Origin: Entoloma clypeatum
Lineage: Eukaryota > Basidiomycota > Agaricomycetes > Agaricales > Entolomataceae
Direction: 5' to 3'
Length of the DNA stretch: 64,000 bases
Assembly: GCA_963565915.1 (NCBI GenBank)
Contig: OY751485.1
Span: forward strand, 558,001 to 622,000
The translations under genes and the position numbers were made by a program. This document shows positions 45,101 through 54,867 of this stretch, in pieces; position 1 is the first letter of the stretch, and each line of letters starts with the position of its first letter. The notes beneath the pieces are model-generated. The model was not told where the DNA came from and made no database searches. It was given only the letters and a program-made list of their open reading frames with translations.

Positions 45101-46299
45101 AACTGGATTTTGCTCAGCCCTTTGGAGATGTTAATTTCTCCACAAGTCCCGTCTACTTTGTAACCATGGTTAAGGAAGACGCCTAGGGACAATAGGCGTG
45201 TGTCCATGTCCGGGATGTAGAACACCGGTCTGAGAAGATGGGTTTTTATTTCCCCATTTAGGGTGTGCCGTACTGGAACGGCCCCAACTCCGAGTATTTC
45301 CAGTTTCTTCCCTTTAGCTGCAGTTTGGACGAATCGCTTGACCGTGAGAGGTCTATAATATGCGAAGTCCTTAAACTCATAAGTGAAGTGTAAAGAGGCG
45401 CCGGAATCTAGTATCCATTGCGCGCGTTTCTTCTGGTTGCGCCAGCGTCCCTTTCCCTTCTTCTTTTCAGAAGCGGTACTTGGGTCGGTCGAGTTAGGCT
45501 GCTCGTCAGCATTGTTATGCGAGGTACTCGGCACTGTTTGCTTTTCCCATTTGGGGTCTTGCCCCTTTCGCTTGGTCCCGGAGATTTTCCGGGCCTGCTC
45601 GTTGGACGCCCAAGTAGACCCAATTGCATACTTGCGCCTGTACTCTGATACGATGCTGTCGGCAACGGCCTGCCACGTGAAGTCATCGGCGTCGTAGACC
45701 TGGAAGAGGGCGGTGGAGAGAGACGACCAAGCGTCAGGAATGGCACTTGCCAGGATCATAGCCTGCATCAGATCAGGCACGATGAACTTCGCGTCGCTGA
45801 GGCGAGCGAAGAGTGATCCGAGGCGCTCGATTTCCGGTACGGGGTCGCGACCCGAGAGCTTGAAGGAGGCAGCAGCCTTGAAGTCGCCAAAAATGGTGGC
45901 GGGGGAGACCTTCGAATACGCGTCTTTCAACGTCGTCCAAGCTTCCTTTGAGGTTGAGGCGTCCTTGATGTGCCTCCTGATTGCTTCGGAGACTTTGAGA
46001 CGGATGGAACCCTGAGCCATGTCGTCGTCTCTGATCCAGGCCTTCTTTTCCTTGGCGAAGGCGGGATGGTCGACAGTGATAGTGACCGCCGGAGGTTGAG
46101 TCGCAGATGTCGAAGTGGCTGAGGCAGGGGTGGAGACCGTGACCGTAAAGTCCTTGATGTCGGGGCGCTCAATGTCGCCGGATACGAGGCGCCAGACTCC
46201 TTGATGGAGAAGGTATGACTTCATTTTTTCGGCCCAACTCTGGTAGTCGATGCCGTCGAAGATGGCGATGGAGTCGAGGGCGGAGCGAGAGGTAGACAT
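42196..46299 (-). CDS. Cop-2 Gag-Pol polyprotein, uninterrupted
   Basis: 1367 codons from the conserved MSTSRSALDS start at 46299 (an in-frame ATG also exists at 46356). Gag UBN2-like region, then directly protease ILDSGAS, the HX4H/CX2C finger, integrase core (HSDLK, DGGGEF, GRAERIN), reverse transcriptase with YVDD, and RNase H (TDSDWAS, SSTEAEY, GDNNGS, KHIDVQFHFV). It replicates the element through a cytoplasmic particle and integrates the cDNA. Compared with Cop-1 and Cop-3 it lacks 229 codons between Gag and protease, the segment that includes the proline-rich linker and a CTHCKEKE sequence. It has no stop codons. Whether protein processing works without the linker is unknown. Confidence 0.93.
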   Translation of the reverse strand: MSTSRSALDSIAIFDGIDYQSWAEKMKSYLLHQGVWRLVSGDIERPDIKDFTVTVSTPASATSTSATQPPAVTITVDHPAFAKEKKAWIRDDDMAQGSIRLKVSEAIRRHIKDASTSKEAWTTLKDAYSKVSPATIFGDFKAAASFKLSGRDPVPEIERLGSLFARLSDAKFIVPDLMQAMILASAIPDAWSSLSTALFQVYDADDFTWQAVADSIVSEYRRKYAIGSTWASNEQARKISGTKRKGQDPKWEKQTVPSTSHNNADEQPNSTDPSTASEKKKGKGRWRNQKKRAQWILDSGASLHFTYEFKDFAYYRPLTVKRFVQTAAKGKKLEILGVGAVPVRHTLNGEIKTHLLRPVFYIPDMDTRLLSLGVFLNHGYKVDGTCGEINISKGLSKIQFSPHILGQTIYWLDTEIRYDQIHAISSEITVETWHKRLGHPNDQALRKIPTSTKGVPETLVREKSQESCTGCLKGKMPNQSYPNSITRATKTFDLIHSDLKQISTASYHKYKYFLTFLDDFSSHVWVVLLRKKSDAVMALRQFLAMIQNQFAATPKKWRVDGGGEFNEYKDVLADHGILIDVTLPYQHQQNGRAERINRTLWEKSQALRFDACLPPMWWEFCLEHAAFLYNRTPMQRLEWNTPYFRVTNEIPDMSSIRVFGCQAYVYIPKEKRRNSLESRSRLMIYLGSKPGVKGYRFMDPETNTIFMGGKAIFDESKYPRCHIDPLPENHPEMENPELADEFEDLIPGNDDNDSHYEKPHDPVPTGQDHPESDDDLPRSEPDDEPRVPTPEPEQVPDRPIRERRVRRMPDSIYGEDTPASDLEKMDRRRRLGGQTAWMNDLLMEAISIQVGIIEMSHKDIYSLPNKEDWYAAERKELDMLKSRGVITELVPLPTGRKALRNKWVYNEKSDGRLKARLVAKGFSQVEGIDFDQIFSPVVRYETVRLILALTALEGWFMTLLDVSAAFLYGTLREVIYMRQPEGYIVKGKENLVYRLYKALYGLKQAALAWWRELDSSMKKLGFARLHSDAGVFIHTSTKGETVIAVIYVDDSAFLGTNREYTLEKKKAFMTTWECRDLGHLVPDGEPKEFLSIQIRQRGKRIFIDQVPYLEKILACMGMSESNATHTPLPTGYKPMKSEDEPNAELRSKYQSVIGSLLYLMIGTRPDICFAVIKMSQFSANPTKRHLEVARDICRYLKATKNYAIMYDGDSGKGIYAFTDSDWASDENTRKSTTGYFVSLASGAVTCVSSAQKTIALSSTEAEYMALSDCSRAVTWLRSMLAELGMQIGSVPIYGDNNGSVFIASNPVTEKRSKHIDVQFHFVREKVSEGIITVEFIEGVNNPADLLTKNLGKVLFSKFIPYFGLLKN

Positions 46300-46649
46300 T
46301 TTAGATGAATCTAAGAAAGGGTTCCCAATCAGTGATGTGTTATGAATATGATTCAAGAAAACAATTAAATGATTCCTTATGACATATTCCCTTTAGGAAT
46401 AGTGGTCACGGGAAAACCCTTTATATGTCAGAAACGTATAAGGTGTGATCAACGTTTCCACATGGAGTGTACTAGGTCAATCCCCTTAGGGACGTCTCAT
46501 GACAGGTACTTGTCGTAATGACGTTCCCAGGTTCATATGTGAAGAAGTAAGACTCAGAACCTAGATCTTTCGATCGGTTCTTCGCCAACCAGGGTAGAGT
46601 GGGCAGGTACTCGCTGTTGCCAGCGTTTCCCAAGTCCCTCTGCTATCCG

Positions 46650-46661
46650 GGGCCCATAACC
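46650..46661 (-). other. Cop-2 primer binding site
   Basis: GGGCCCATAACC on the plus strand, i.e. GGTTATGGGCCC on the element strand, next to the 5' LTR. Confidence 0.85.
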
Positions 46662-46975
46662 TGTTGAAGTTCCACCTGGGCGCTAGCCACAGATGTACTG
46701 AGCAACACAGCTACAGTGGAAGTACTCTACATAACCGTTCTAGCCACTTACATGGTTTGGAGGGGTGAGGCTGGTGAGAGCGGTTGAGGCTGGTAAGAGC
46801 GATGGAGCTGGTCAAGAGTCAAGAGACAACTTGTTGATATTAACAGTTTCCTGGTCTTATATACCGTACTACTGTTTGTACCAACCAAATAAGTATGTAA
46901 TCGAAGATGTGTAAAGGTCACGTGATATAATCTAATCTAATCTAATCTAATCTACGTGATGGAAAAGTTTCAACA
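46662..46975 (-). repeat. Cop-2 5' LTR
   Basis: 314 bp with four TCTAA units instead of three. Confidence 0.92.
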
Positions 46976-47134
46976 ATCAATGGGTGTTTGCCCATCGATG
47001 GCTTTTCTTTCTGCCTGCACCAACATGTTGCGTTGGCCTTCCGAACACAAGAATGAGGAACCGTCCTCATCTGACTCGATGGACATGCAGTAACGATGAT
47101 TTTCATCATTGCTTGATGACAAGCCATCCATATC

Positions 47135-47723
47135 TTTTTTTTTTTTTTTGGGTCAACAATGGTACAGTCCGCTTGACATAGCTAAACTACATCGATCCGA
47201 GGATCTACGTACGCATGAAGAACAGGCGGCGCAAAGCTCCGTCGAGCTGATAAGTCCTCGCGCCAGGACAAGGAAGTCTGTTATAAACAAACATGTTAGT
47301 ATGTGCAGCCAAGTATTCGGCCGTGCGATACAGGAGCACTCCAACCTTGTGAGGTTGGCTGTTGATGGTGCTGGGGGGTATATGCGCCCTACCCACCAAA
47401 GAAGCGCCTGTGCGGTTCTTACCCTTCGGTCACGTTCGCTTGCCAGAGGGGGCTGCACCCCTTTGTGCCCAGTGTGCTACCACGCGACTACCACCAACGG
47501 TTGTGTTGGGCATTGGACGGTCCCTAACGGCAAAGGCCCCTGGGTTGTCCATGATGAATTTCCCGAAGAGGTCCCATACAGGAGTGTTCCTCGAGAAGGT
47601 GGGCATGTCTGGGGCCCTGGTGAGGTGGTGCAGACATTTGTAGAATACATGGGCGAAGTCCTCGACGGACCCCAATCCACAGTCGCATTGTTCAATTTTG
47701 TCACCAATGTTGAACCTATGTCT
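47135..47723 (-). mobile_element. LINE-1b, 5'-truncated copy
   Basis: A T run at 47135-47149 is the poly(A) tail in minus orientation. The sequence matches 29490-30078 of LINE-1a from the HRFNIGDK codons through the 3' UTR, including the CDCGLGSVEDFAHVFYKC zinc motif. One frameshift follows near 47435. Homology stops at 47723; no convincing target duplication. Confidence 0.85.
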
Positions 47724-48045
47724 CACTGTTTTCATATGCACGCACCCCCCACTGTCGATGCCCGTTAATGTTAAGAGTTCTGCTAACTACAACACTATTT
47801 CATCACAAGGGAATATATTACCTTGTCTCCTCACCAAAATCCATGCTCCTGACTACCCTGCGGTGCTGTTCCACAACCAGCATGTGTGTTTCCTCATGTC
47901 CTCATGCAAATCCACACTGCTGACCCTCTTGTGGCACTGTTCTGTCACCAGGGAGTGTGTTGCCTCATCTCCTCACCAAAATCCACACTGCTAACCCGAA
48001 CCGGACCTGAACCTGACTGCTGCCAGTCTAAACCTCGCCTGCAAA
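47724..48045. other. Gene-free stretch
   Basis: Contains three imperfect repeats of a TGCTGACC/CCTCATCTCCTCACCAAAATCCA-type unit at about 47815-47990; no gene seen. Confidence 0.5.
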
Positions 48046-48543
48046 TAGTATTATGAAGTCCAGTCTCAAAGACCTAGAACTGGACCAGAACCAGACTGGT
48101 GAAGACTGGTGAAAGACTGGACTGCAGTCTCAAGTTTCAGATTTTTGAGGATTGACCAGTCTCAGGTTCTTCAAATTCTGGAAAGAAAGAAGACTGGTGT
48201 AACACCAGTCTTGATTTGAGACTCAAAAAATGTAAACTGGTCATAGGTTCACACAGGTTCATATAGGTTCACATGGATGTGTTCATCAAAGCTTCTATAA
48301 AATGTTTTGAAATGTGTCATAAATCATATTTTGAAACAGTTTTAATGAGTTGGAAAATTACCAGTTTAAACCAATTTGAACCAGTCCTGGTTTCCTTTTT
48401 TGAGAAAGAAAAGACTGGTTCACCAGTCTTTGACCAGTCCAGTCCTGGTTTGAGTTTTTTGGAGAAACCACTCAACCAGTCTTGGTTCTAGGTTCTTAAT
48501 TTTTTGGACAAAAAACCGGACTGGACTGAACTTTCGAACACTA
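48046..48543. mobile_element. hAT-like MITE, unit 1, GACTGG/CCAGTC-rich
   Basis: Starts TAGTATTATGAAGTCCAGTC and ends GACTGAACTTTCGAACACTA, a degenerate TIR pair (TAGTGTTYGARAGTTCAGTC in unit 2). Left flank CCTGCAAA, right flank TCCGCAAA. No coding frame. GACTGG and CCAGTC recur throughout. A close relative is at 63077-63569. Confidence 0.68.
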
Positions 48544-49047
48544 TCCGCAAATAGTGTTTGAGAGTTCAGTCTTATGAACTGGAAAATGAACCTGAACTGG
48601 ACTGGAAGAGACCTGAACTGCCAGTTCAGGTCCCACCGATTTTGAGCTCAACCAGTCTCCAGTCTCTGCAAATTTGGAAAAGAATTGGACTGGTTCACCC
48701 CAGTTCTAGTTTTGGGTCTGAAAAATATGAACTGGTTCCAGTTTCTGACCATATATTCATTCAAAAACTGTACTTTTATGGGCAAAGATGTTCTTTTATA
48801 TAGTTTTCAATAATTTTTACAAGAGTTCACATCCAAAATGCTTGAGAAACATGTTATTGATAACAAATTGAGTATATTTTCAAGTTTTTGATTGAAAAAA
48901 CAGGCTTTTGATAGGTTTATAAATGGTTGAGGATTTTACCAGTTTAAACTGGTTTAAGCCAGTCAGTCTTTACCAGTCCAGTCCAGTCCAGTTTTTTCAG
49001 ACTTTGAGAAAAAAAAATGAACTGCCAGTCTCCAGTTCATCAATTTT

Positions 49048-49750
49048 TTTTTTTTGAATTTGAATTTGAATTTGAATTTGAATTTGAATTTGAAACCTGA
49101 TTCATATTCCGGTGCCCGATTACAGACCAGTCTGTAACTAAGCACAATTTATATACAGCCATCAAGAGATGTGGAATGGTAGAACCCTATAACATGGTCC
49201 ATATGAAGATATGTTAGAGTATGTAAGAGAAATAGAGTGATGGGTAATCGACCATTGTGGATGAGAGAGAGAAAAGAGAGAGTAAACGTAAACTATCTAT
49301 GTTGGTGGGAAAGAGAAGGCTAAAGGGTTTTTAGCCAAGAAAGCAATAAAAGTACCTAGATTGTACTGCTGGTTAGCGGCGTCATCACAATCATACAACC
49401 TACAGTGGTGCATGATGTGCGAGACATCTTCCAGTGTGGCATTATCACACTCGCAATTGAAAGGCTCTGGTTTATTGGTCCATTGCCTGAATTCCCCAAT
49501 GGGTGCATGTGATGTTACTGCCCATGTGAGTTGTGCAAAGAGAGACGGCAAGGTACGTGCCCAGGATTTCATCCAGGGCCCTCCCCCGACGTGTGTGGGT
49601 TGCAACACCTTTTTGCCATGGCGGAGCGGAAGGAAGTGCCAACCAATGAAGGAAGGTGTGGCAAAGTCAGATTGCCATTCAGAAAGAGCAATTGATGTGG
49701 CAAATGTATGCACATGCCATGGTTTTAGTGCAGAGAGGATCTTCCTTGAG
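49048..49750 (-). mobile_element. LINE-2, 5'-truncated non-LTR retrotransposon with TTCAAA tail
   Basis: In minus orientation the element ends with a 3' UTR, then six TTCAAA units (plus strand 49056-49093) and an A run. Both sides carry GTTCATCAATTTT (49035-49047 and 49751-49763). A second copy of the 3' UTR is at 35382-35637. Confidence 0.88.
49297..49713 (-). pseudogene. LINE-2 ORF2 C-terminal fragment
   Basis: 138 codons carry the zinc motif FNCECDNATLEDVSHIMHHC typical of the end of LINE reverse transcriptase ORFs, preceded by SHAPIGEFRQW, a segment parallel to SHAPIGHYRHR in LINE-1a. It is thus the same broad clade but a different family. Only the end of the protein remains. Confidence 0.8.
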
Positions 49751-49791
49751 GTTCATCAATTTTCTTGGTCAAAAAAAACTGGACTGGACTG

Positions 49792-50099
49792 TGTTGAAAC
49801 TTTTCCATCACGTAGATTAGATTAGATTAGATTATATCATGTGACCTTTACACATCTTCGATTACATACTTATTTGGTTGGTACAAACAGTAGTACGGTA
49901 TATAAGACCAGGAAACTGTCAATATCAACAAGTTGTCTCTTGACTCTTAACCAGTCCATCGCTCTTACCAGCCTCAACCGCTCTCACCAGCCTTACCCCT
50001 CCAAACCATGTAAGTAATCATAGCGGTATCGTAGAGTACTTCCACTGTAGCTATGTTGCTCAGTACACCTGTGGCTAGTGCCCAGGTGGAACTTCAACA
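49792..50099 (+). repeat. Cop-3 5' LTR
   Basis: 308 bp; one base shorter than other copies (AACCAGTCCATC versus AACCAGCTCCATC). Confidence 0.92.
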
Positions 50100-50111
50100 G
50101 GTTATGGGCCC
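50100..50111 (+). other. Cop-3 primer binding site
   Basis: GGTTATGGGCCC, as in Cop-1. Confidence 0.85.
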
Positions 50112-53100
50112 CGGATAGCAGAGGGACTTGGGAAACGCTGGCAACAGCGAGTACCTGCCCACTCTACCCTGGTTGGCAAAGAACCGATCGAAAGATCTAG
50201 GTTCTGAGTCTTACTTCTTCACATATGAACCTGGGAACGTCATTACGACAAGTACCTGTCATGAGACGTCCCTAAAGGGATTGACCTAGTACACTCCATG
50301 TGGAAATGTTGATCGCACCTTATACGTTTCTGACATATAAAGGGTTTTCCCGTGACAGCTATTCCTAAAGGGAATATGTCATAAGGAATCATTTAAATTG
50401 TTTTCTTGAATCATATTCATAACACATCACTGATTGGGAACCCTTTTAGATTCATCTACAATGTCTACCTCTCACTCTGCCCTTGACTCCATCGTCGTCT
50501 TTGACGGCATCGACTATCAAAGTTGGGCCGAGATGATGAAGTCCTACCTCCTCCATCAAGGAGTCTGGCACCTCGTATCCGGCGACATTGAGCGCCCCAC
50601 TATTGAGGACTTCACCGTCACGGTCTCCACTCCTGCCTCTGCCACCTCGACGTCTGCAACCCAGCCTCTGGTCATCACCGTCACCATCGACCAGCCCGCC
50701 TTCCACAAAGAAAGGAAGACCTGGATCAGGGACGATGACATGGCCCTCGGTTCCATCCGCCTCAAAGTCTCCGAAGCCATCAGGAGACACATCAAAGATG
50801 CCAAGACCTCTAAGGAAGCCTGGATGCTATTGAAGGACGCGTATTCAAAGGTCTCCCCCGCCACCATATTCAGTGATTTTAAGGCCGCTGCCTCCTTCAA
50901 ACTGTCAGGTCGGGACCCTGTGCCAGAGATTGAATGCCTAGGATCACTCTTTGCTCGCCTCAGCGACTCAAATTTCGTCGTGCCCGACCTCATGCAAGCT
51001 ATGATCCTGGCAAGTGCCATTCCTGACGCTTGGGCATCGCTCTCCACCGCCCTCTTCCAGGTCTACGACGCCGATGACTTCACATGGCAGGCCATCGCCG
51101 ACAGCATTGTATCGGAGTACAGGCGCAAGTACGCGATTGGGTCTACTCGGGCATCCAACGAGCAGGCCCGGAAAATCTCCGGAACCAAGCGAAAGGGGCA
51201 AGACCCCAAATGGGAAAAGCAGACAGCGCTGAGTACCTCGCGTAACAATGCTGACGAGCAGCCTAACTCGACCGACCCGAGTACCGCTTCTGAAAAGAAG
51301 AAGGGAAAGGGACGCTGGCGCAACCAGAAGAAACGCGCCAACAACGCGGACAATGAGTCCGATTGCGCCAAGGAGATGGTCGAATTCATCGCACCGGCCA
51401 TTGAGCGGCCCCCTCGTGCCCCTTGCCCTCTCCCTCCTCGTCATGCACCTACCTTCACCACTGTAACGGGCCGCGGGAAAACTACGAGTACCGCGCAGCC
51501 TGAATCGGAGAAAATGCAGTCACTCCTGCAACGCATGAACCCGCCTCCTTCTCAGTACACCGGGCTTCCCTCTGGAAAGCCGTCTGTGTGAAAAAAGAAC
51601 GAGAGGGTGCGAAGACTCGCCCAAGAAATTGGTGCTCAACCCTCTGGGTCAAACCTCCATATCTTAGATACCATCATTCCTGACATCGACGAAAGGCCGG
51701 CTAAACAGCGTCGCGTAGCCCCGTCGATAGAAGAATCGCTGAAAATGATGGACATCGACCAGGAACGGATGGGGCTGGATGTATTTGAGGACGAGATAGA
51801 ACTTGACGGTTCGTCAAAACCCTTTCTTAAACCTTACCAATTGCGGAAAGCTAACAATACCTCTCAACAGACGTATGACATAATAGCCAGTACCAGTACA
51901 GAATGCGTAGATCACTTTAGCAGTGATTTACATAAAAAATATATTAAACATTTTGCTTCTTGTACACATTGTAAGGAAAAAGAACGCGCGCAATGGATAT
52001 TAGATTCCGGCGCCTCTTTACACTTCACCTATGAGTTTAAGGACTTCGCATATTATAGACCTCTCACGGTCAAGCGATTCGTCCAAACTGCAGCCAAAGG
52101 GAAGAAACTGGAAATTCTTGGAGTTGGGGCCGTTCCAGTATGGCACACCCTAAATGGGGAAGTTAAAACCCATCTTCTCAGACCGGTGTTCTACATCCCG
52201 GACATGGACACACGCTTATTGTCCCTAGGCGTCTTCCTTAACCATGGTTACAAAGTAGACGGGACTTGTGGAGAAATCAACATCTCCAAAGGGCTGAGCA
52301 AAATCCAGGTTTCGCCCCACATCCTTGGTCAAACCATTTACTGGTTAGATACTGAAATACGCTATGACCAGATCCATGCGATCTCAAGCGAAATCACTGT
52401 CAAAACATGGCACAAGCGCCTTGGTCACCCAAATGATCAAGCACTCCAAAAGATTCCTACCAGTACCAAAGGGGTACCTGAAACACTAGTACGTGAGAAA
52501 TCACAGGAAAGTTGCACAGGTTGCCTCAAAGGGAAAATGCCGAATCAGTCATATCCCAATTCGATGACAAGGGCAACAAAAACCTTTGATCTGATCCATT
52601 CCGATCTCAAACAGATATCCACGGCATCATACCACAAATATAAATATTTCCTTACATTTTTGGACGACTTTTCATCCCACGTCTGGGTCGTCTTGCTTAG
52701 GAAGAAGTCAGATGCCGTCACAGCACTACGACAATTCCTTGCGATGATCCAGAATCAATTCGCCGCCACCCCTAAGAAATGGCGAGTTGATGGAGGTGGA
52801 GAGTTTAATGAATACAAGGATGTACTTGCCGATCATGGAATTCTGGTTGACGTCATGCTCCCGTATCAGCACCAGCAGAACGGTAGAGCAGAACGGATAA
52901 ATCGAACCCTGTGGGAGAAATCTCAGGCCTTGCACTTCGACGCGTGCTTACCCCCTATGTGGTGGGAATTCTGTTTGGAACATGCAGCTTTTCTCTACAA
53001 CAGAACCCCCATGCAGCGTCTCGAATGGAATACCCCTTACTTCAGGGTGACCAATGAGATCCCTGATATGTCAAGCATCAGAGTCTTCGGATGTCAGGCA

Positions 53101-54331
53101 TATGTGTATATCCCAAAAGAAAAACATAGAAATTCCCTGGAATCTAGATCTCGATTGATGATTTATCTTGGATCAAAGCCAGGGGTCAAAGGATACCGAT
53201 TCATGGATCCTGAGACTAATACAATTTTCATGGGTGGGAAAGCTATCTTTGATGAAAGCAAGTACCCTAGATGCCACATCGACCCTTTGCCAGAAAACCA
53301 TCCAGAAATGGAAAACCCAGAACCGGCTGATGAGTTTGAGGACCTCATCCCCGGAAACGATGACAATGACAGTCATTACGAAAAACCTCACGACCCTGTT
53401 CCCACTGGACACGATCACCCTGAATCAGACAATGATTTGCCGCGTAGCGAGCCCGATGACGAGCCACGAGTACCCACTCCAGAGCCCGAGCAAGTACCAG
53501 ATCGACCGATCAGGGAACAACAAGTTCGGAGAATGCCAGACAGCATCTATGGGGAAGACACCCCTGCTTCTGATCTTGAAAAAATGGATCGAAGACGTAG
53601 ATTGGGCGGCCAAACGGCATGGATGAACGATCTCCTAATGGAGGCAATCTCCATCCAAGTAGGCATCATCGAAATGTCACACAAAGACATATACTCTCTT
53701 CCGAACAAAGAAGATTGGTATGCGGCAGAACGAAAAGAGCTAGACATGCTCAAAAGCCGCGGGGTGATCACGGAGTTAGTACCCCTACCTACAGGGAGGA
53801 AAGCTCTAAGGAACAAATGGGTTTACAATGAAAAATCCGACGGGCGTTTGAAAGCGCGCCTGGTTGCAAAAGGCTTCTCACAGGTAGAAGGGATCGATTT
53901 CGATCAAATCTTCTCACCAGTAGTGAGGTACGAGACCGTCCGATTGATTTTGGCATTGACAGCCCTTGAAGGGTGGTTCATGACATTCTTGGACGTCTCA
54001 TCAGCCTTCCTCTATGGAAGACTCCGAGAGGTAATTTACATGCGACAGCCTGACGGCTACATAGTAAAAGGGAAAGAAAACCTCGTGTACTGACTATACA
54101 AAGCCCTATACGGACTCAAGCAGGCCGCATTAGCCTGGTGGAGAGAACTCAATTCCTCCATGAAAAAACTCGGTTTTGTCCGGCTTCACTCCGATGCGGG
54201 AGTTTTCATTCACACAAGTACCAAAGGGGAAATTGTGATCGCCGTCATCTATGTTGATGACTCTGCTTTTCTCGGCACAAACCGAGAATACACGCTAGAG
54301 AAAAAGAAGGCCTTCATGACAACATGGGAAT

Positions 54332-54821
54332 TGTTACATTCCGATCCATTCCGACGATTTCCGACCAATCCCGACACCCCCGACATTTTGACTAATACTT
54401 ATTATGCATACTTACTGTTATGAATCTCGTTACTACGTACATTACTTACATCCGATCATTTTACTTATGTTAAGAATCTCCGACAGCCACTCGTTATCCG
54501 ACTCCGACGAAGCCACACGTCCTCCGACATAGTATTTAAACTTATGTAGAATCGTGTATTAGCTTCAGTTTGAATATCAACTTAGATTCGACATCATACC
54601 TCCCGTCCTCTTTCCGACTCTTAACTTGAGTCCGACCTCCGACCTCCGATCCTCCGATCCTCCGACCTCCGATCCTCCGAAATAAGGACACCAACGTATT
54701 AGCGAGGGCGCAACACACAAGTTGAAGCCAAGTCCTTGCCCCTACGTTGCACGCGCTCCGACCTTCCGACCTTCCGACGCGTCCGACGTAGCTCCGACGT
54801 TTTGTCGATCAGTTCTTAACA
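54332..54821 (+). repeat. Gyp-C 5' LTR
   Basis: TGTTACATTCCG to TTCTTAACA; a TATTTAAAC box near 54533 and a TCCGA cluster at 54612-54682. Confidence 0.95.
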
Positions 54822-54867
54822 GTATATTCAAACTGCCACTCGCTTATCCGTATTTCAAATTCCAGTT

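Larger units (their letters stand above)
41822..46975 (-). mobile_element. Cop-2, complete Ty1/Copia element with intact polyprotein (5154 bp)
   Basis: LTRs at 41822-42130 (309 bp) and 46662-46975 (314 bp, one extra TCTAA unit) with target duplication ATCAA (41817-41821, 46976-46980). The polypurine tract is GGGGGGG read at 42131-42137. The internal region is shorter than in Cop-1 by a 687 bp in-frame deletion. Confidence 0.95.
41750..47080 (-). pseudogene. Unknown ORF split by Cop-2
   Basis: With Cop-2 and one ATCAA removed, the minus strand has an open frame from about 47070: ESDEDGSSFLCSEGQRNML, then QAERKAIDGQTPIDGGG across the junction and TLFISHEKFVNIPKE. A GTAAGA donor follows at about 41749. 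The product is unrecognised. The uninterrupted frame through the exact junction suggests a gene exon, possibly of another mobile element. Confidence 0.35.
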
